A DNA stretch of 64,000 nucleotides. Origin: Mycolicibacterium flavescens. Its GTDB lineage: Bacteria; Actinomycetota; Actinomycetes; Mycobacteriales; Mycobacteriaceae. Within the stretch, counting starts at the first letter, position 1. The number at the start of each line of letters is the position of its first letter. The stretch lies in the NCBI GenBank assembly GCA_900637135.1, contig LR134353.1, positions 2,294,001 through 2,358,000 of the forward strand. The letters are read 5' to 3'. Below the pieces are notes generated by a model. It saw only the letters and a list, made by a program, of their open reading frames with translations, made no database searches and was not told the DNA's origin. A program made the translations under genes and the position numbers. Below are positions 35,186 to 44,463 of this stretch, one piece after another.

Positions 35186-38100
35186 ATGGCTTTGAGTAAC
35201 CGCGACCGCATTAACCGAATGTTTGAGGTGATGGCCCCGGCGCTAGATGACTTCATCGCATCGGTGATCGGTCAAGGCGACCCTGCGCTCGGCGCCGCGT
35301 GGACCAAGCTTGTTCAAATCAAAGACGGCAAGAAGGGCGCCCCAGCAGATAAGACCTACAATCCCCACGATCCCCAAGTGCAGTTCCGCATCCTCACTGA
35401 GAGCAGCATCACCAGCAGTTTCAAGGCCGGCTGGTATCCGTTCAACAAGTCCTTCGGCAAGGCCGGCGAGTCCTTCGCGATCGAACTGCGCGAGGTCCGA
35501 AACAACTGGGCGCACAACGGAACCTTCTCCGACGACGACGCCTATCGCGCACTGGACACCGGCGAGCGACTGCTCAAGCTGGTTGGTGCCACCAAAGAAG
35601 CCGACGAGGTGCACGCGATCCGGCTCAACCTGCGTCGCGTCACCGCCGACAAGGAGGACAAAAAGACTCTGAAGGCGGCGGTCGACAACCCGGAGGCGTC
35701 CGGTCTCAAGCCTTGGCGAGATGTGCTTCCGCCCCACGATGACGTCGCCACCGGGAACTTCGCCGCCTCCGAATTCGCCGCCGACTTGTACAAAGTCGCA
35801 TTCGGCGGCGAACAGGATTCTGGCTACGCGGATGCGGTCGAGTTCTTCCGACGCACCTACCTCACCGAGGGGTTGACCGATCTCGTCGGCCGCGCTGTCC
35901 GTCGTATCTCCGGCGACGATAACGCGCCACCGGTGATCAACCTGCAGACCAATTTTGGTGGCGGCAAGACCCACTCCATGCTGGCGCTGTGGCACGTCGC
36001 CGCCGGAATGCCCATCGGCGAGTTTCCTCAAGACACCCAGGAGCTACTGTCCGCCAACGGATACTCCGGCGCGAAGGTAAATCGCGTCGCAATCGTCGGC
36101 AACCACTTCAGCCCCGCCGGTGAAACCAAGGACGACGGCACGCACGTCAACACCCTGTGGGGCGAGCTGGCCTGGCAACTCGGCGGGCCCGAAGCCTACG
36201 CACTGGTCGCCAAGGCCGACGCCGGACGCACCACCCCCGGCGAAGCGTTGCACGACCTGCTGCAGGAGCACTCCCCTGCCGTCATTCTGATCGACGAATG
36301 GGTGGCCTACGCACGCTCGCTCGTTGGCCGTGACGACCTTGCTGGCGGCACCTTTGACGACCAGTTCACCTTCGCTCAGTCGCTGACCGAGGCAGCCAAG
36401 GGCACTTCGGGTGTGCTGCTTGTGATCTCGATTCCCGCCTCCGAGACCGGAGACGCCCCCGACAAGATCGCCGCCGGTAACGCTGAGGAAGTTGGTGGTG
36501 CCCACGGCCTGGAGGCGCTCAAGCGGTTGCAGAACGTCGTGCGTCGTGTCGCTGACCAATGGCGACCCGCTTCATCGGTCGAGGCTTACCAGATCGTGCG
36601 GCAGCGGCTATTCAAGCAACCCGATGCGGCGGCCCTCGCATCGATCAGTGCAACCGCGCGCGGTTACGTCGAGATGTATCGCAAGTACAGCGACGACTTT
36701 CCCCGCGAAGCCCGCGACGGCGCCTACGAAGACCGGATCAAGCGGACCTACCCCATTCACCCCGAACTGTTCGACCGGCTATACGAAGAATGGTCGTCCC
36801 TGGAAAGGTTCCAACGCACCCGCGGCGTGCTGCGCCTGATGAGTACGGTGATCCACGCCCTATGGACCGGTGAAGACGCCTCACCGCTGATCATGCCAGG
36901 CTCGGTCCCGCTGGCGACTGCCAACGTCAATTCCGAACTTACGCAATACCTTCAGGATTCGTGGAAGGCGATCATAGACGCCGATGTGGACGGCCCAACC
37001 TCCGAACCCGCACGCATCGACAAGGATAAACCGCTATTTGGTCAGCGCTCGCTGACCAAACGCCTTGCCCGCACCGTCTTCTTTGGCGCGGCACCTACCA
37101 TCGGCTCGGCCCACAAGGGCCTCGAAACCCAGCGGGTGTTCTTGGGCACCGCGGTACCCGGTGATGTGCCCGGCAACTTTCACTCCGCGCTCACCCAGCT
37201 CGGCGATCGGGCCACCTACTTCTACTCCGGTTCCGGCAAGTACTGGTACGACCTACAAGCCAACATCACCCGCACCGCCAAGGACCAGGCCGAGCGTCTG
37301 CATAAAGAGGATGTGTGGGCCGAGATCGTCCGCCGCCTACAGGCCCAAGCCCGCACACGCGGCGACTTCGCCGGAGTCCACGTCTGCCCCGAAACGAACG
37401 CGGACATCCCCGACACAGACGAAGCACGCCTGGTGATCCTGCACCCGAAGGTCGCTCACAAGCGCGGAACCGACTCTATTGCTAAGGAGTTCGCCCGACA
37501 GTCCACCGAGCAGCGCGGCACCGCCAACCGCGCCAACCGCAACATGCTGGTGTATCTCGCCGCAGACGAAGCCCGGCTCGAAGAACTCGACAACGCCACC
37601 CGCGACTATCTGGGTTGGACGCACGTTTTGGCAAACGAGGCCGACCTGGACCTCACTCAGAATCAAAAGAACCAGGCCACCCAACGACAGTTGCAAGCCG
37701 ACCAAACCGTCATCTCCCGGCTGCTGCAAACCTTCACGTGGGCTCTGGTCCCGGCCCAACCTGACGCAGGCGCTCCGTTCATCGTTCGCGAAACCAAGGT
37801 GGAAGGACAGTCCGAATCGTTGGCGGAGCGGGTTTCGCGCCGACTTGGCAACGACGGTGACCTGTCCATCCGGCAGGCCGCCGTCAATGTCCGACTCGCC
37901 ATCAACAAGGTGCCGCAAATCTGGAACGGCGGGCACGTCACGCTCGGTGCGTTGTGGTCGCTGTACTGCCAGTACCCGTACATGCCGCGCTTACGTGACC
38001 GAAAGGTGTTGCAGGACGGGGTACTCGATCTGCCGATGATTTGGCAGACCGATGCCTTCGCACTTGCCACAGGCTTCGACGAGGCCACCGACCGGTACAT

Positions 38101-38515
38101 CGGGCTATGGATTCCGACCGACACAAACGACGCGCCATCAGCCACCGACGCACTTCTGCTCGTACGGCCCGACATCGCTGTTAAGCAGCGCGACGAGGAG
38201 ACGCCATCCGATGCGCCGCTGCAGGAGGCCAAGCCCAATATTCCAGCTGATTCTCCCAAAGTGGATGTCGGATGTCCCCCATCAAAGACGCGCTTCTACG
38301 GGGTGAAGACCCTCAGTTCGGACAAGATCGCGCTCGACTTCAAAAACGTCGCCGATGAGATCATCGCTAACCTGCGGGAGCAGGGCATCAACCTCGTCGT
38401 CAAGATTGAGATTGAGGCGGTTGACACAAATGGGTTCGACGAGAACACGATTCGGACACTTACTGAGAACGCCAAAACGCTAAAGTTCGATCAGTCCGGG
38501 TTTGAGGACAGTTAG
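35186..38515 (+). CDS. DUF499 ATPase with N-terminal Swt1-like HEPN domain
   Basis: 1109 residues. Residues about 1-130 resemble a Swt1-type HEPN domain and contain the Rx4H motif RNNWAH (Arg105, His110). The DUF499 (COG1483) ATPase follows: Walker A NFGGGKTHS (Lys261), Walker B VILIDEW (Asp370-Glu371). The C-terminal 300 residues include a helical region and a mixed alpha/beta end. DUF499 proteins (PglY-like) belong to BREX/Pgl-type and COG1743-linked defence systems. A HEPN domain suggests RNase-based growth arrest; this is inference. It is the last gene of the locus. Confidence 0.82.
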   Translation: MALSNRDRINRMFEVMAPALDDFIASVIGQGDPALGAAWTKLVQIKDGKKGAPADKTYNPHDPQVQFRILTESSITSSFKAGWYPFNKSFGKAGESFAIELREVRNNWAHNGTFSDDDAYRALDTGERLLKLVGATKEADEVHAIRLNLRRVTADKEDKKTLKAAVDNPEASGLKPWRDVLPPHDDVATGNFAASEFAADLYKVAFGGEQDSGYADAVEFFRRTYLTEGLTDLVGRAVRRISGDDNAPPVINLQTNFGGGKTHSMLALWHVAAGMPIGEFPQDTQELLSANGYSGAKVNRVAIVGNHFSPAGETKDDGTHVNTLWGELAWQLGGPEAYALVAKADAGRTTPGEALHDLLQEHSPAVILIDEWVAYARSLVGRDDLAGGTFDDQFTFAQSLTEAAKGTSGVLLVISIPASETGDAPDKIAAGNAEEVGGAHGLEALKRLQNVVRRVADQWRPASSVEAYQIVRQRLFKQPDAAALASISATARGYVEMYRKYSDDFPREARDGAYEDRIKRTYPIHPELFDRLYEEWSSLERFQRTRGVLRLMSTVIHALWTGEDASPLIMPGSVPLATANVNSELTQYLQDSWKAIIDADVDGPTSEPARIDKDKPLFGQRSLTKRLARTVFFGAAPTIGSAHKGLETQRVFLGTAVPGDVPGNFHSALTQLGDRATYFYSGSGKYWYDLQANITRTAKDQAERLHKEDVWAEIVRRLQAQARTRGDFAGVHVCPETNADIPDTDEARLVILHPKVAHKRGTDSIAKEFARQSTEQRGTANRANRNMLVYLAADEARLEELDNATRDYLGWTHVLANEADLDLTQNQKNQATQRQLQADQTVISRLLQTFTWALVPAQPDAGAPFIVRETKVEGQSESLAERVSRRLGNDGDLSIRQAAVNVRLAINKVPQIWNGGHVTLGALWSLYCQYPYMPRLRDRKVLQDGVLDLPMIWQTDAFALATGFDEATDRYIGLWIPTDTNDAPSATDALLLVRPDIAVKQRDEETPSDAPLQEAKPNIPADSPKVDVGCPPSKTRFYGVKTLSSDKIALDFKNVADEIIANLREQGINLVVKIEIEAVDTNGFDENTIRTLTENAKTLKFDQSGFEDS

Positions 38516-38600
38516 TCGGATTTGCTGCTCACGATAGGTGATCAGATATTGAGTGATCAGGCGACATACCTGATGACGAGTTCTTTCAGGGACGCGCACA

Positions 38601-39314
38601 ATGGGTGACATGGTTGCAACGATGGACGCTCGGACCCAGGCTGAGATCTCTGCCAGCCCGTGGTACGTCGCCGCTCACCGCGGCCGGGACGCGATCAATG
38701 TCCAGGAGTTCTCGAAGCTGCGGACCGGCCGGCGCCTGATCTCACGCTCTTGGAACGGCTTCCGTCTGTTTGAGGAGCCTGCCTACATGGTGAATTTCGG
38801 CTACGCCCACCTGTACCTGCCGTGGGAGGTCTGGCAGGTAACCCCGATACGCGTACGGGGGTACGAGCCGATGCTGCACCACGAGGCACGCCAGATCCGT
38901 GCACGCGGGCTCCAGGTGGTGCGGCGCATGCCACCCGGGTTTGAGTTCGGACCTAATGGGTCGAACGTCCGTAGGCTCGTCGAGCAGCTCGCCCAGGCTC
39001 ACCCGCCGAGCGACCGGCGACCGCCCGCGGACTACGAGATCGCCATGACTTTCCTCGAAGATCAGCGTCACCCGGGCAGCTGGCTGCACGATGCCCGAGT
39101 GTCGCTGGCCCACACCTATCTTGACGTTCTTACGTCGGGCTCTGCCACCGGTCCGATCGGGCGCTGGGACCGCCACACCCCGGCGAACCTCCCTGCGCAC
39201 ACGCTGATCGACGCAGCTGTCGCCGGCCTCTCAATACCTGAGGCGGTCACCCGGCACTGGGGCCTGGACCAGGGTGGTGAGGCAGGCTCTGCTGCTCGAC
39301 GATTCGAGCGGTAG
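38601..39314 (+). CDS. Hypothetical protein next to the defence island
   Basis: 237 residues from ATG 38601 (CAGGGA upstream). Not recognised. It is rich in Arg, Trp and Pro, has no membrane segment and no known motif; the middle reads LYLPWEVWQVTPIRVRGYEP. It lies 86 bases after the DUF499 gene and could be transcribed with it. Codon use is like its neighbours. Confidence 0.55.
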   Translation: MGDMVATMDARTQAEISASPWYVAAHRGRDAINVQEFSKLRTGRRLISRSWNGFRLFEEPAYMVNFGYAHLYLPWEVWQVTPIRVRGYEPMLHHEARQIRARGLQVVRRMPPGFEFGPNGSNVRRLVEQLAQAHPPSDRRPPADYEIAMTFLEDQRHPGSWLHDARVSLAHTYLDVLTSGSATGPIGRWDRHTPANLPAHTLIDAAVAGLSIPEAVTRHWGLDQGGEAGSAARRFER

Positions 39315-39317
39315 GCG

Positions 39318-39752
39318 TCACGCCCTACGGTGCAGAATCCGCGCGAGCATCCCCCGCGATGCCGGTGCGCCCACCGTAGGGCGAAATTCCTCGATCGTCG
39401 CCTGGAGCTGTGCCACAGTGAGCGGCTCCCGTACTGCGACCTGCACATAGTGGTGGCGGATTCCGCTGTCCAACAGTAGTTTTGCGACCTTGGCGCGCCA
39501 GAGCCCGGTTTCGTCGTAGACCTTGGCGGCTGAGTGATACGGCCCGCTCGCATCGACCGTTGGCGCGAGCGGTATGAGTGCTGAGACTAGCGGGCCTGCC
39601 AGCCCCGACGCAGCGGCCACTTGATCCCCGCTGAGCAATTCAGCTCCTCCCGGTGTCATGGCTTCGAACGTAAACGGTGCGCTGCCTGCCAGTCCATCGG
39701 CATAGCCGAATCGGCATGTAAAGCGCCGCCGACTCGACCGCGCCTGGCGCAC
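39318..39752 (-). CDS. Hypothetical protein
   Basis: Up to 144 residues. An internal ATG at 39659 would give a 113-residue protein starting MTPGGAELLSGDQ. No motif was recognised. The C-terminal half is helical (RAKVAKLLLDSG, LQATIEEFRP). It is convergent with the preceding gene, four bases from its stop, and 12 bases downstream of the winged-helix pseudogene, so it may belong to that operon. Confidence 0.5.
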   Translation of the reverse strand: MRQARSSRRRFTCRFGYADGLAGSAPFTFEAMTPGGAELLSGDQVAAASGLAGPLVSALIPLAPTVDASGPYHSAAKVYDETGLWRAKVAKLLLDSGIRHHYVQVAVREPLTVAQLQATIEEFRPTVGAPASRGMLARILHRRA

Positions 39753-39764
39753 CCCGCCCTGTCA

Positions 39765-40865
39765 TCACTGTGGGGGTGGATCCCGCCACCGGCCGCCGTT
39801 GTCGATCAGTTGCAGAGCTATGGCGCGATCGAGCCATCGGGGCGGCACGGGCTTTCCGAGCGAGGCCTTGACGGCATCGATGGCCGGGCGGGAGAAGTCA
39901 ACTTCGTTGAGTTTGAGAGTGATCCGAGGGGCTCGCAGCAGGTCCTTCTGGCGTTGATTGTCCGAGAGCTTGCCGTTGGTTCGGTCCATCGGGTCGAACA
40001 TGTCTATCAGTCCGAACTCCTGCAGTTCGTGGCGCGCCGAGAATGCCTCAGGCGAGAGCCCGTACCACTGCCAGCGCACCAGTTGAGGCAGAGCGACCCC
40101 TGCCTCGTCGGCGTCCTTGCGGCTGCGCGGCCGTTCGGTCTGCGCCGCGACGGCTAGCAGTGTGGCCATCTTCGTTGGTGAGAACCAGGTGCCAGCCCGC
40201 CATGAAGAAGCCCGCCGGCAGGGTCAGCGAGTCCGCAGCTGACGGGACGAAGTAGCGGGACCGCGACCGGTTCTCCTGGTAGAGGGTGAACCGGTCGAAC
40301 CTGCGCTCGCTCTTGCGGGCACCCACGCGTACGAGGTCATGCTCGGCGAGTTTGGTCAGGGCCCGGGTCATGCGCAGGTTGAGTTCACGATTCGATGTGT
40401 CCGGCGCCAGCAAGCCGGACAGCTCGCTCCAGCCGCCGACTCCGTTGTTGGGGCGCCCGTTCTTCCATCGTGTACCGGGCTCGAATTCCAGGTGAGCGAT
40501 GTAGAGCAGGCTCAGATACACCTGCAGGGCGTTACTGGGCCGGTGGATCAGCTGAGTCAGTGGCGGCCTGGTGTCGACATCTCCCCTGACCGTCTTGAGC
40601 CGGGGATCGGTTTCCCGGCGCGCCCGGGCTGTGCCGAGCCGTACGAAGCGCCGGCGGATCCGGATGTCGGGTTGATCGCCGTCGTCCAGCGTTGCGTACT
40701 TGTCGGTGGCACGCCTGATGGCGTCCGTCCGTTGGTCAAGGTGTTCCTGGCGCCGTATCCGCACGCTGCGGGCCTCTGCGATGGCCACCGTGGTCTCCTG
40801 GTCCAGCTTCGCCATCTTCTTGGTGGCGGGGTCAAGTCCAGGGACGTGGTGTACGACGTCGTCGG
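39765..40865 (-). pseudogene. Winged-helix (Rep-like?) protein, 5'-truncated and frameshifted
   Basis: Two frames join into one protein. The 5' part, from the IS boundary to about 40,174, contains NALQVYLSLLYIAHLEFEPG, GGWSELSGLL and RMTRALTKLAEHDLVRVG, a helix-turn-helix layout. After an extra base near 40,173 it continues KMATLLAVAAQTERPR and ends at 39,765. Residues such as AGWHLVLTNKMATLLAVAA suggest a second winged helix, as in plasmid replication initiators. That identity is only a guess. The 5' end is lost at the IS1081-like element. Confidence 0.55.
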
Positions 40866-42173
40866 GTGATTCTTCGAGGTGATGGTTCAGGCGGTCAGTG
40901 CCGCCGGCGTGGCCTCCTGTTCGCTCGGGGTGTCGTTGACGGCACGTGATTTGCTCAGCGCGTCGAGGCCGAGGTAGCGCCGAGACTCGGCCCATTCGTC
41001 GTGTTGTTCGGCCAATACGGCCCCGACGAGGCGGATCAGGGCGTCGCGGTCGGGGAAGATGCCCACGACGTCGGTGCGCCGGCGGATCTCCTTATTGAGC
41101 CGTTCCTGGGGATTGTTCGACCAGATCTGACGCCAAATCTGCTTGGGGAAGTTAGTGAAGGCGAGCAAATCCGGGCGAGCGGATTCCAGGTGGTCGGCGA
41201 CCTTGGGGAGCTTATCGGCGAGAGCATCGATGATCCGATCGTATTGCGCTGCAACCGATTCCTTGTCAGGCTGGTCGAACACCGAATGCAGCAGGGTGCG
41301 TACCCACGGCCACGACGCTTTCGGGGTGATCGCCATCAGGTTGGTCGTGTAGTGGGTGCGGCAGCGCTGCCAGGCCGCGCCGGGCAGCGTGGCGCCGATC
41401 GCGGCCACCAAGCCGGCGTGCGCGTCGCTGGTGACGAGCTTGACCCCGGACAGGCCGCGGGCGGTCAGCGACCGCCAGAACGTCAACCAGCCCGCCCCGT
41501 CCTCGGCGGTGCTGACGTCGATGCCCAGGATTTCGCGGTAGCCCTCGGCGTTGACGCCGGTTGCGATCAGCGCGTGCACGTTGACCACCCGGCCGCCCTC
41601 GCGGACTTTGAGGACCAGGGCATCTGCAGCGACGAACGTGTACGGGCCGGCATCCAGGGGGCGGGTCCGAAAGGACTCGACGGCGGTGTCGAGTTCCTTG
41701 GCCATCACCGATACCTGCGATTTCGACAGGCTGGTGATGCCCAGGGTCTCCACCAGCTTGTCCATCCGCCGTGTCGAGACCCCGAGCAGGTAGCAGGTCG
41801 CCACCACGGTGGTCAGGGCTCGCTCGGCGCGCTTGCGGCGCTCCAGCAGCCATTCCGGGAAGTACGAGCCGTGGCGCAACTTGGGGATCGCCAGATCCAA
41901 TGTGCCTGCCCGAGTGTCGAACTCGCGGTGACGATACCCATTGCGGGAATTCGTCCGGTCGGAGCTGCGCTGGCCGTAGCCCGCACCGCACAGGGCGTCG
42001 GCTTCAGCACCCATCAGCGTGTGGATGAAGGTGGCCAGCAGCTCGCGCAGCACATCGGGATGGCAGCTGGTGAGTCGTTCGGCCAACACGGCGGGCAGGT
42101 CGATATCGTGGGCAGTGGTCATCGCGTTGATTCCTTTGCTCGAGTGACTTTGGACGGTCCCTCGAAGAATCAC
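40866..42173 (-). mobile_element. IS1081-like insertion sequence (IS256 family)
   Basis: The ends carry GTGATTCTTCGAGG (40,866-40,879) and its inverse CCTCGAAGAATCAC (42,160-42,173), flanking a single transposase gene. The matched ends may extend a few bases further out with mismatches. No 8-bp target duplication is visible, so the exact borders are uncertain. It interrupts the winged-helix gene on its low-coordinate side. Confidence 0.8.
40887..42122 (-). CDS. IS256 family transposase, IS1081-like
   Basis: 411 residues from ATG 42122, close in length and sequence to the IS1081 transposase. Recognisable parts are LMGAEADALCGAGY, NSRNGYRHREFDTR, PKLRHGSYFPEWLLERRKR and the catalytic blocks VAADALVLKVR (first Asp), LVTSDAHAGL (second Asp) and NNPQERLNKEIRRR (Glu). 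It is complete, so the copy may be active. IS256 elements move by copy-out/paste-in and often flank accessory genes. Confidence 0.93.
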   Translation of the reverse strand: MTTAHDIDLPAVLAERLTSCHPDVLRELLATFIHTLMGAEADALCGAGYGQRSSDRTNSRNGYRHREFDTRAGTLDLAIPKLRHGSYFPEWLLERRKRAERALTTVVATCYLLGVSTRRMDKLVETLGITSLSKSQVSVMAKELDTAVESFRTRPLDAGPYTFVAADALVLKVREGGRVVNVHALIATGVNAEGYREILGIDVSTAEDGAGWLTFWRSLTARGLSGVKLVTSDAHAGLVAAIGATLPGAAWQRCRTHYTTNLMAITPKASWPWVRTLLHSVFDQPDKESVAAQYDRIIDALADKLPKVADHLESARPDLLAFTNFPKQIWRQIWSNNPQERLNKEIRRRTDVVGIFPDRDALIRLVGAVLAEQHDEWAESRRYLGLDALSKSRAVNDTPSEQEATPAALTA

Positions 42174-42463
42174 GCGATGACCTTCAATCACTCGGCTACG
42201 ACACGCCGGTACCGCCGATCAGGTCCGACTCGTACACCACTCTGCTGGACGCAACCGGTGGCGGCTCGCACGGCGTCCATGCCGATGCCGAGCTGGAGGC
42301 GTCGAGAACTCATAGGGTATGTCCTGGCGGGGTCTGTGCTGGCGGATAGTACATGGACATGTAAAAGGTTAATGTACGAGCCGCCACTGGCTACCCTGAC
42401 ACCCGCCAGCAGCTACCCTCTCCTGGGGAGAATTTCGGTGTCGATTCGGCGCAGCATGCGTGC

Positions 42464-42655
42464 ATGGCGAAGCATGACAACGAGCCGAGCGAGTTCGAGC
42501 GGGTGGCTCGCGCGGGCTGGATGGTGACACTGCGGTACCGGCTGCTGCTGGCGACCCAGCCGCCGTACCGTCCGGCTAAATGGCGGTGGGCAGCAGGTGG
42601 CGCTTCGGCCGCCATGGCCGCCGCGGGCGTCATCACCAAACTTGGGTGGTTCTAG
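42464..42655 (+). CDS. Small protein with one membrane segment
   Basis: 63 residues from ATG 42464. Charged N-terminus (KHDNEPSEFERVARAGW), a hydrophobic stretch (MVTLRYRLLLA) and a C-terminal Ala/Gly-rich helix (AAGGASAAMAAAGVITKLGW). Unrecognised. It lies 88 bases upstream of the ligase gene in the same direction. It may be genuine, but short GC-rich frames arise by chance. Confidence 0.4.
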   Translation: MAKHDNEPSEFERVARAGWMVTLRYRLLLATQPPYRPAKWRWAAGGASAAMAAAGVITKLGWF

Positions 42656-42743
42656 TGCCCGACAGATGCACCGTAGGTGGAGGTGGAACGGATCGCTCGG
42701 CGGCCGACTGGCACGACCGGGCGCCGGTACGCTATCTGCACAC

Positions 42744-43712
42744 ATGTCCTCTGCTCGGCCGCTGCGATTGCCCGACCCGATGCTGGCCACCCTGGGGCCT
42801 CCGCCATCGGGCGACGGCTGGGCTGTGGAATACAAGTGGGACGGGTTCCGCGGCCGCTGCATCATCGAGCCATTCGCAGTAAAAGTGTTCTCCCGCAACG
42901 CAGCCGACATCACCTCCACCTTTCCCGAACTCGCCAAAATCACTGAGGTGACCGGTGGGCAACGTCTGCTGCTCGACGGCGAAATAGTCGCCCTGGACCA
43001 GCTCGGCCGCCCGTCGTTCTCCAGGCTCCAGCAGCGGTGGCCGATGCGTCGACGTCCCACCCGCAGCCTGTTGGAGCAGGTGCCGGTGATGTTCTTCGCT
43101 TTCGATTTACTCGCCAGCGGCAACGACGACCTCACCGACCGTCCCTATGTTGAGCGCCGCCAGATGCTGAGTGCGCTGCCCCAGGGATACCCGTTGATGA
43201 TCCCCCCGTACTGGGACGATGCAAAGCCCGTCGACATGCTCGCGGCGGCCGCTGAAAATGGCGTCGAGGGAGTCGTCGCCAAACGCCTGAATTCGCCATA
43301 TGTCTCAGGACGATCCTCTGCGTGGATCAAGTCGCCGGTACGGCGCAGTTGCGAGCTGGTGATCGTCGGCTGGTGGCCGCCCACTGGACCGACTCGATCG
43401 GGGCGCGTCGGATCCCTTTTGCTCGCCGGCCGCCGCGAGGATGGTCAACTCGTTCTCGTAGGCCAGGTCGGCTCCGGGTTCAGCGACACCGAGCGCCGGC
43501 GCCTCTATAGCCTTCTCGACGGCCTTGCCCAGGAAGCCGCTCCGGTGCCGGATGCACCCGCGATCGGAGGGGTCACCTGGGTTCGTCCCCGGTATGTCGG
43601 TGAAGTGGCTTTCCGGGAGTACAACAGCCCCGGAGGCTTGCGGCATGCCTCCTGGAAAGGATTGCGCGAGAGCCGTATTGCCGATGTCGGCATGCCCGAC
43701 CAACTGCAATAG
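42744..43712 (+). CDS. ATP-dependent DNA ligase (LigC-like)
   Basis: 322 residues from ATG 42744. Motif I EYKWDGFRG has the AMP-accepting Lys31. Motif III is DGEIVALD, motif IIIa FFAFDLL, motif IV EGVVAKR and motif V AWIKSP. An OB-fold domain follows from about residue 215. It lacks the polymerase and phosphoesterase domains of LigD. It seals nicks using ATP; LigC-like enzymes serve backup repair, and copies on accessory DNA are common in mycobacteria. Confidence 0.9.
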   Translation: MSSARPLRLPDPMLATLGPPPSGDGWAVEYKWDGFRGRCIIEPFAVKVFSRNAADITSTFPELAKITEVTGGQRLLLDGEIVALDQLGRPSFSRLQQRWPMRRRPTRSLLEQVPVMFFAFDLLASGNDDLTDRPYVERRQMLSALPQGYPLMIPPYWDDAKPVDMLAAAAENGVEGVVAKRLNSPYVSGRSSAWIKSPVRRSCELVIVGWWPPTGPTRSGRVGSLLLAGRREDGQLVLVGQVGSGFSDTERRRLYSLLDGLAQEAAPVPDAPAIGGVTWVRPRYVGEVAFREYNSPGGLRHASWKGLRESRIADVGMPDQLQ

Positions 43713-43740
43713 GGAGTCGGCTACCACGCGGTAGGGCGAG

Positions 43741-44397
43741 TCACCAGTATGCCGGAATCTGTTCAAAAACCCTGGCATGCAGTGAAATGCGGGCGAGGTC
43801 GGCAGCCGTCCGGTCTTCCCAGGACGCGATCCGCTCTTCGAACCACGACCGCCAGTCGACTTCCATTCCGGTGGTCGCCAGCGCAGCAAGGTAGGAGGCA
43901 AGGAGGGTGTCTCGTTTGACGATGAACTCTGATTCGAGTTCCCGCAATGCTTTTCCCTGCACATCGTCGACTATGGGGACATCCATTCGGAGTGCTGGTG
44001 CTGGGTCTTGCGCTCGGAGGCTGCAGCTGAGCAGCTTCAAGTTCTGCACCTGGATGCCGATCGCGGCGGTGCGGGCATGTGTGCGGAGGCGGTGTTCATA
44101 GGACTTGCCGAGTTCGTCCGACGCGTCGTGATACCACCGATCCAGAGCTGACCGAGTTTCCGAGTTGACTCCGGGTTCCCAGGCGGCCAGTGGCATCGCT
44201 TGGATGGTGGCAATGACTGCACCGTGGACCCCCTGAAAATCGGGCGCATCCGCTAAGGCGCCGTTCTCTTCCAAGGTGTCGCGCCACTGCGGGGAGAGAA
44301 TCCCGTCCCGCGCTTGCTGCAGGGCCCGGATGAGCACCTCGTTCTCCAGGAGCCGGCGCATGCTCCGCCGATCGTCCTTCGTGTACTGAATGTTCAT
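43741..44397 (-). CDS. Hypothetical protein
   Basis: 218 residues from ATG 44397, with GAAGGGA upstream. Mostly helical and soluble, with no known motif; a central region reads RTAAIGIQVQNLKLL and the end is rich in Trp/Glu (WRSWFEERIASWED). It is convergent with the ligase gene. Function unknown. Confidence 0.6.
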   Translation of the reverse strand: MNIQYTKDDRRSMRRLLENEVLIRALQQARDGILSPQWRDTLEENGALADAPDFQGVHGAVIATIQAMPLAAWEPGVNSETRSALDRWYHDASDELGKSYEHRLRTHARTAAIGIQVQNLKLLSCSLRAQDPAPALRMDVPIVDDVQGKALRELESEFIVKRDTLLASYLAALATTGMEVDWRSWFEERIASWEDRTAADLARISLHARVFEQIPAYW

Positions 44398-44463
44398 ACC
44401 TGTTCCCTTCTTTGCGATATTTCGTTGATAAGTAACGATTTAACGGATGACCGGCGCTGGGCG

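Noticed and set aside
40858..42181. 8-bp target duplication of the IS1081-like element
   Set aside because: Sequences just outside the inverted repeats do not match, so none can be claimed.
41001..42527. Plus-strand frame of about 508 codons over the transposase
   Set aside because: Antisense of a complete IS256-family transposase.
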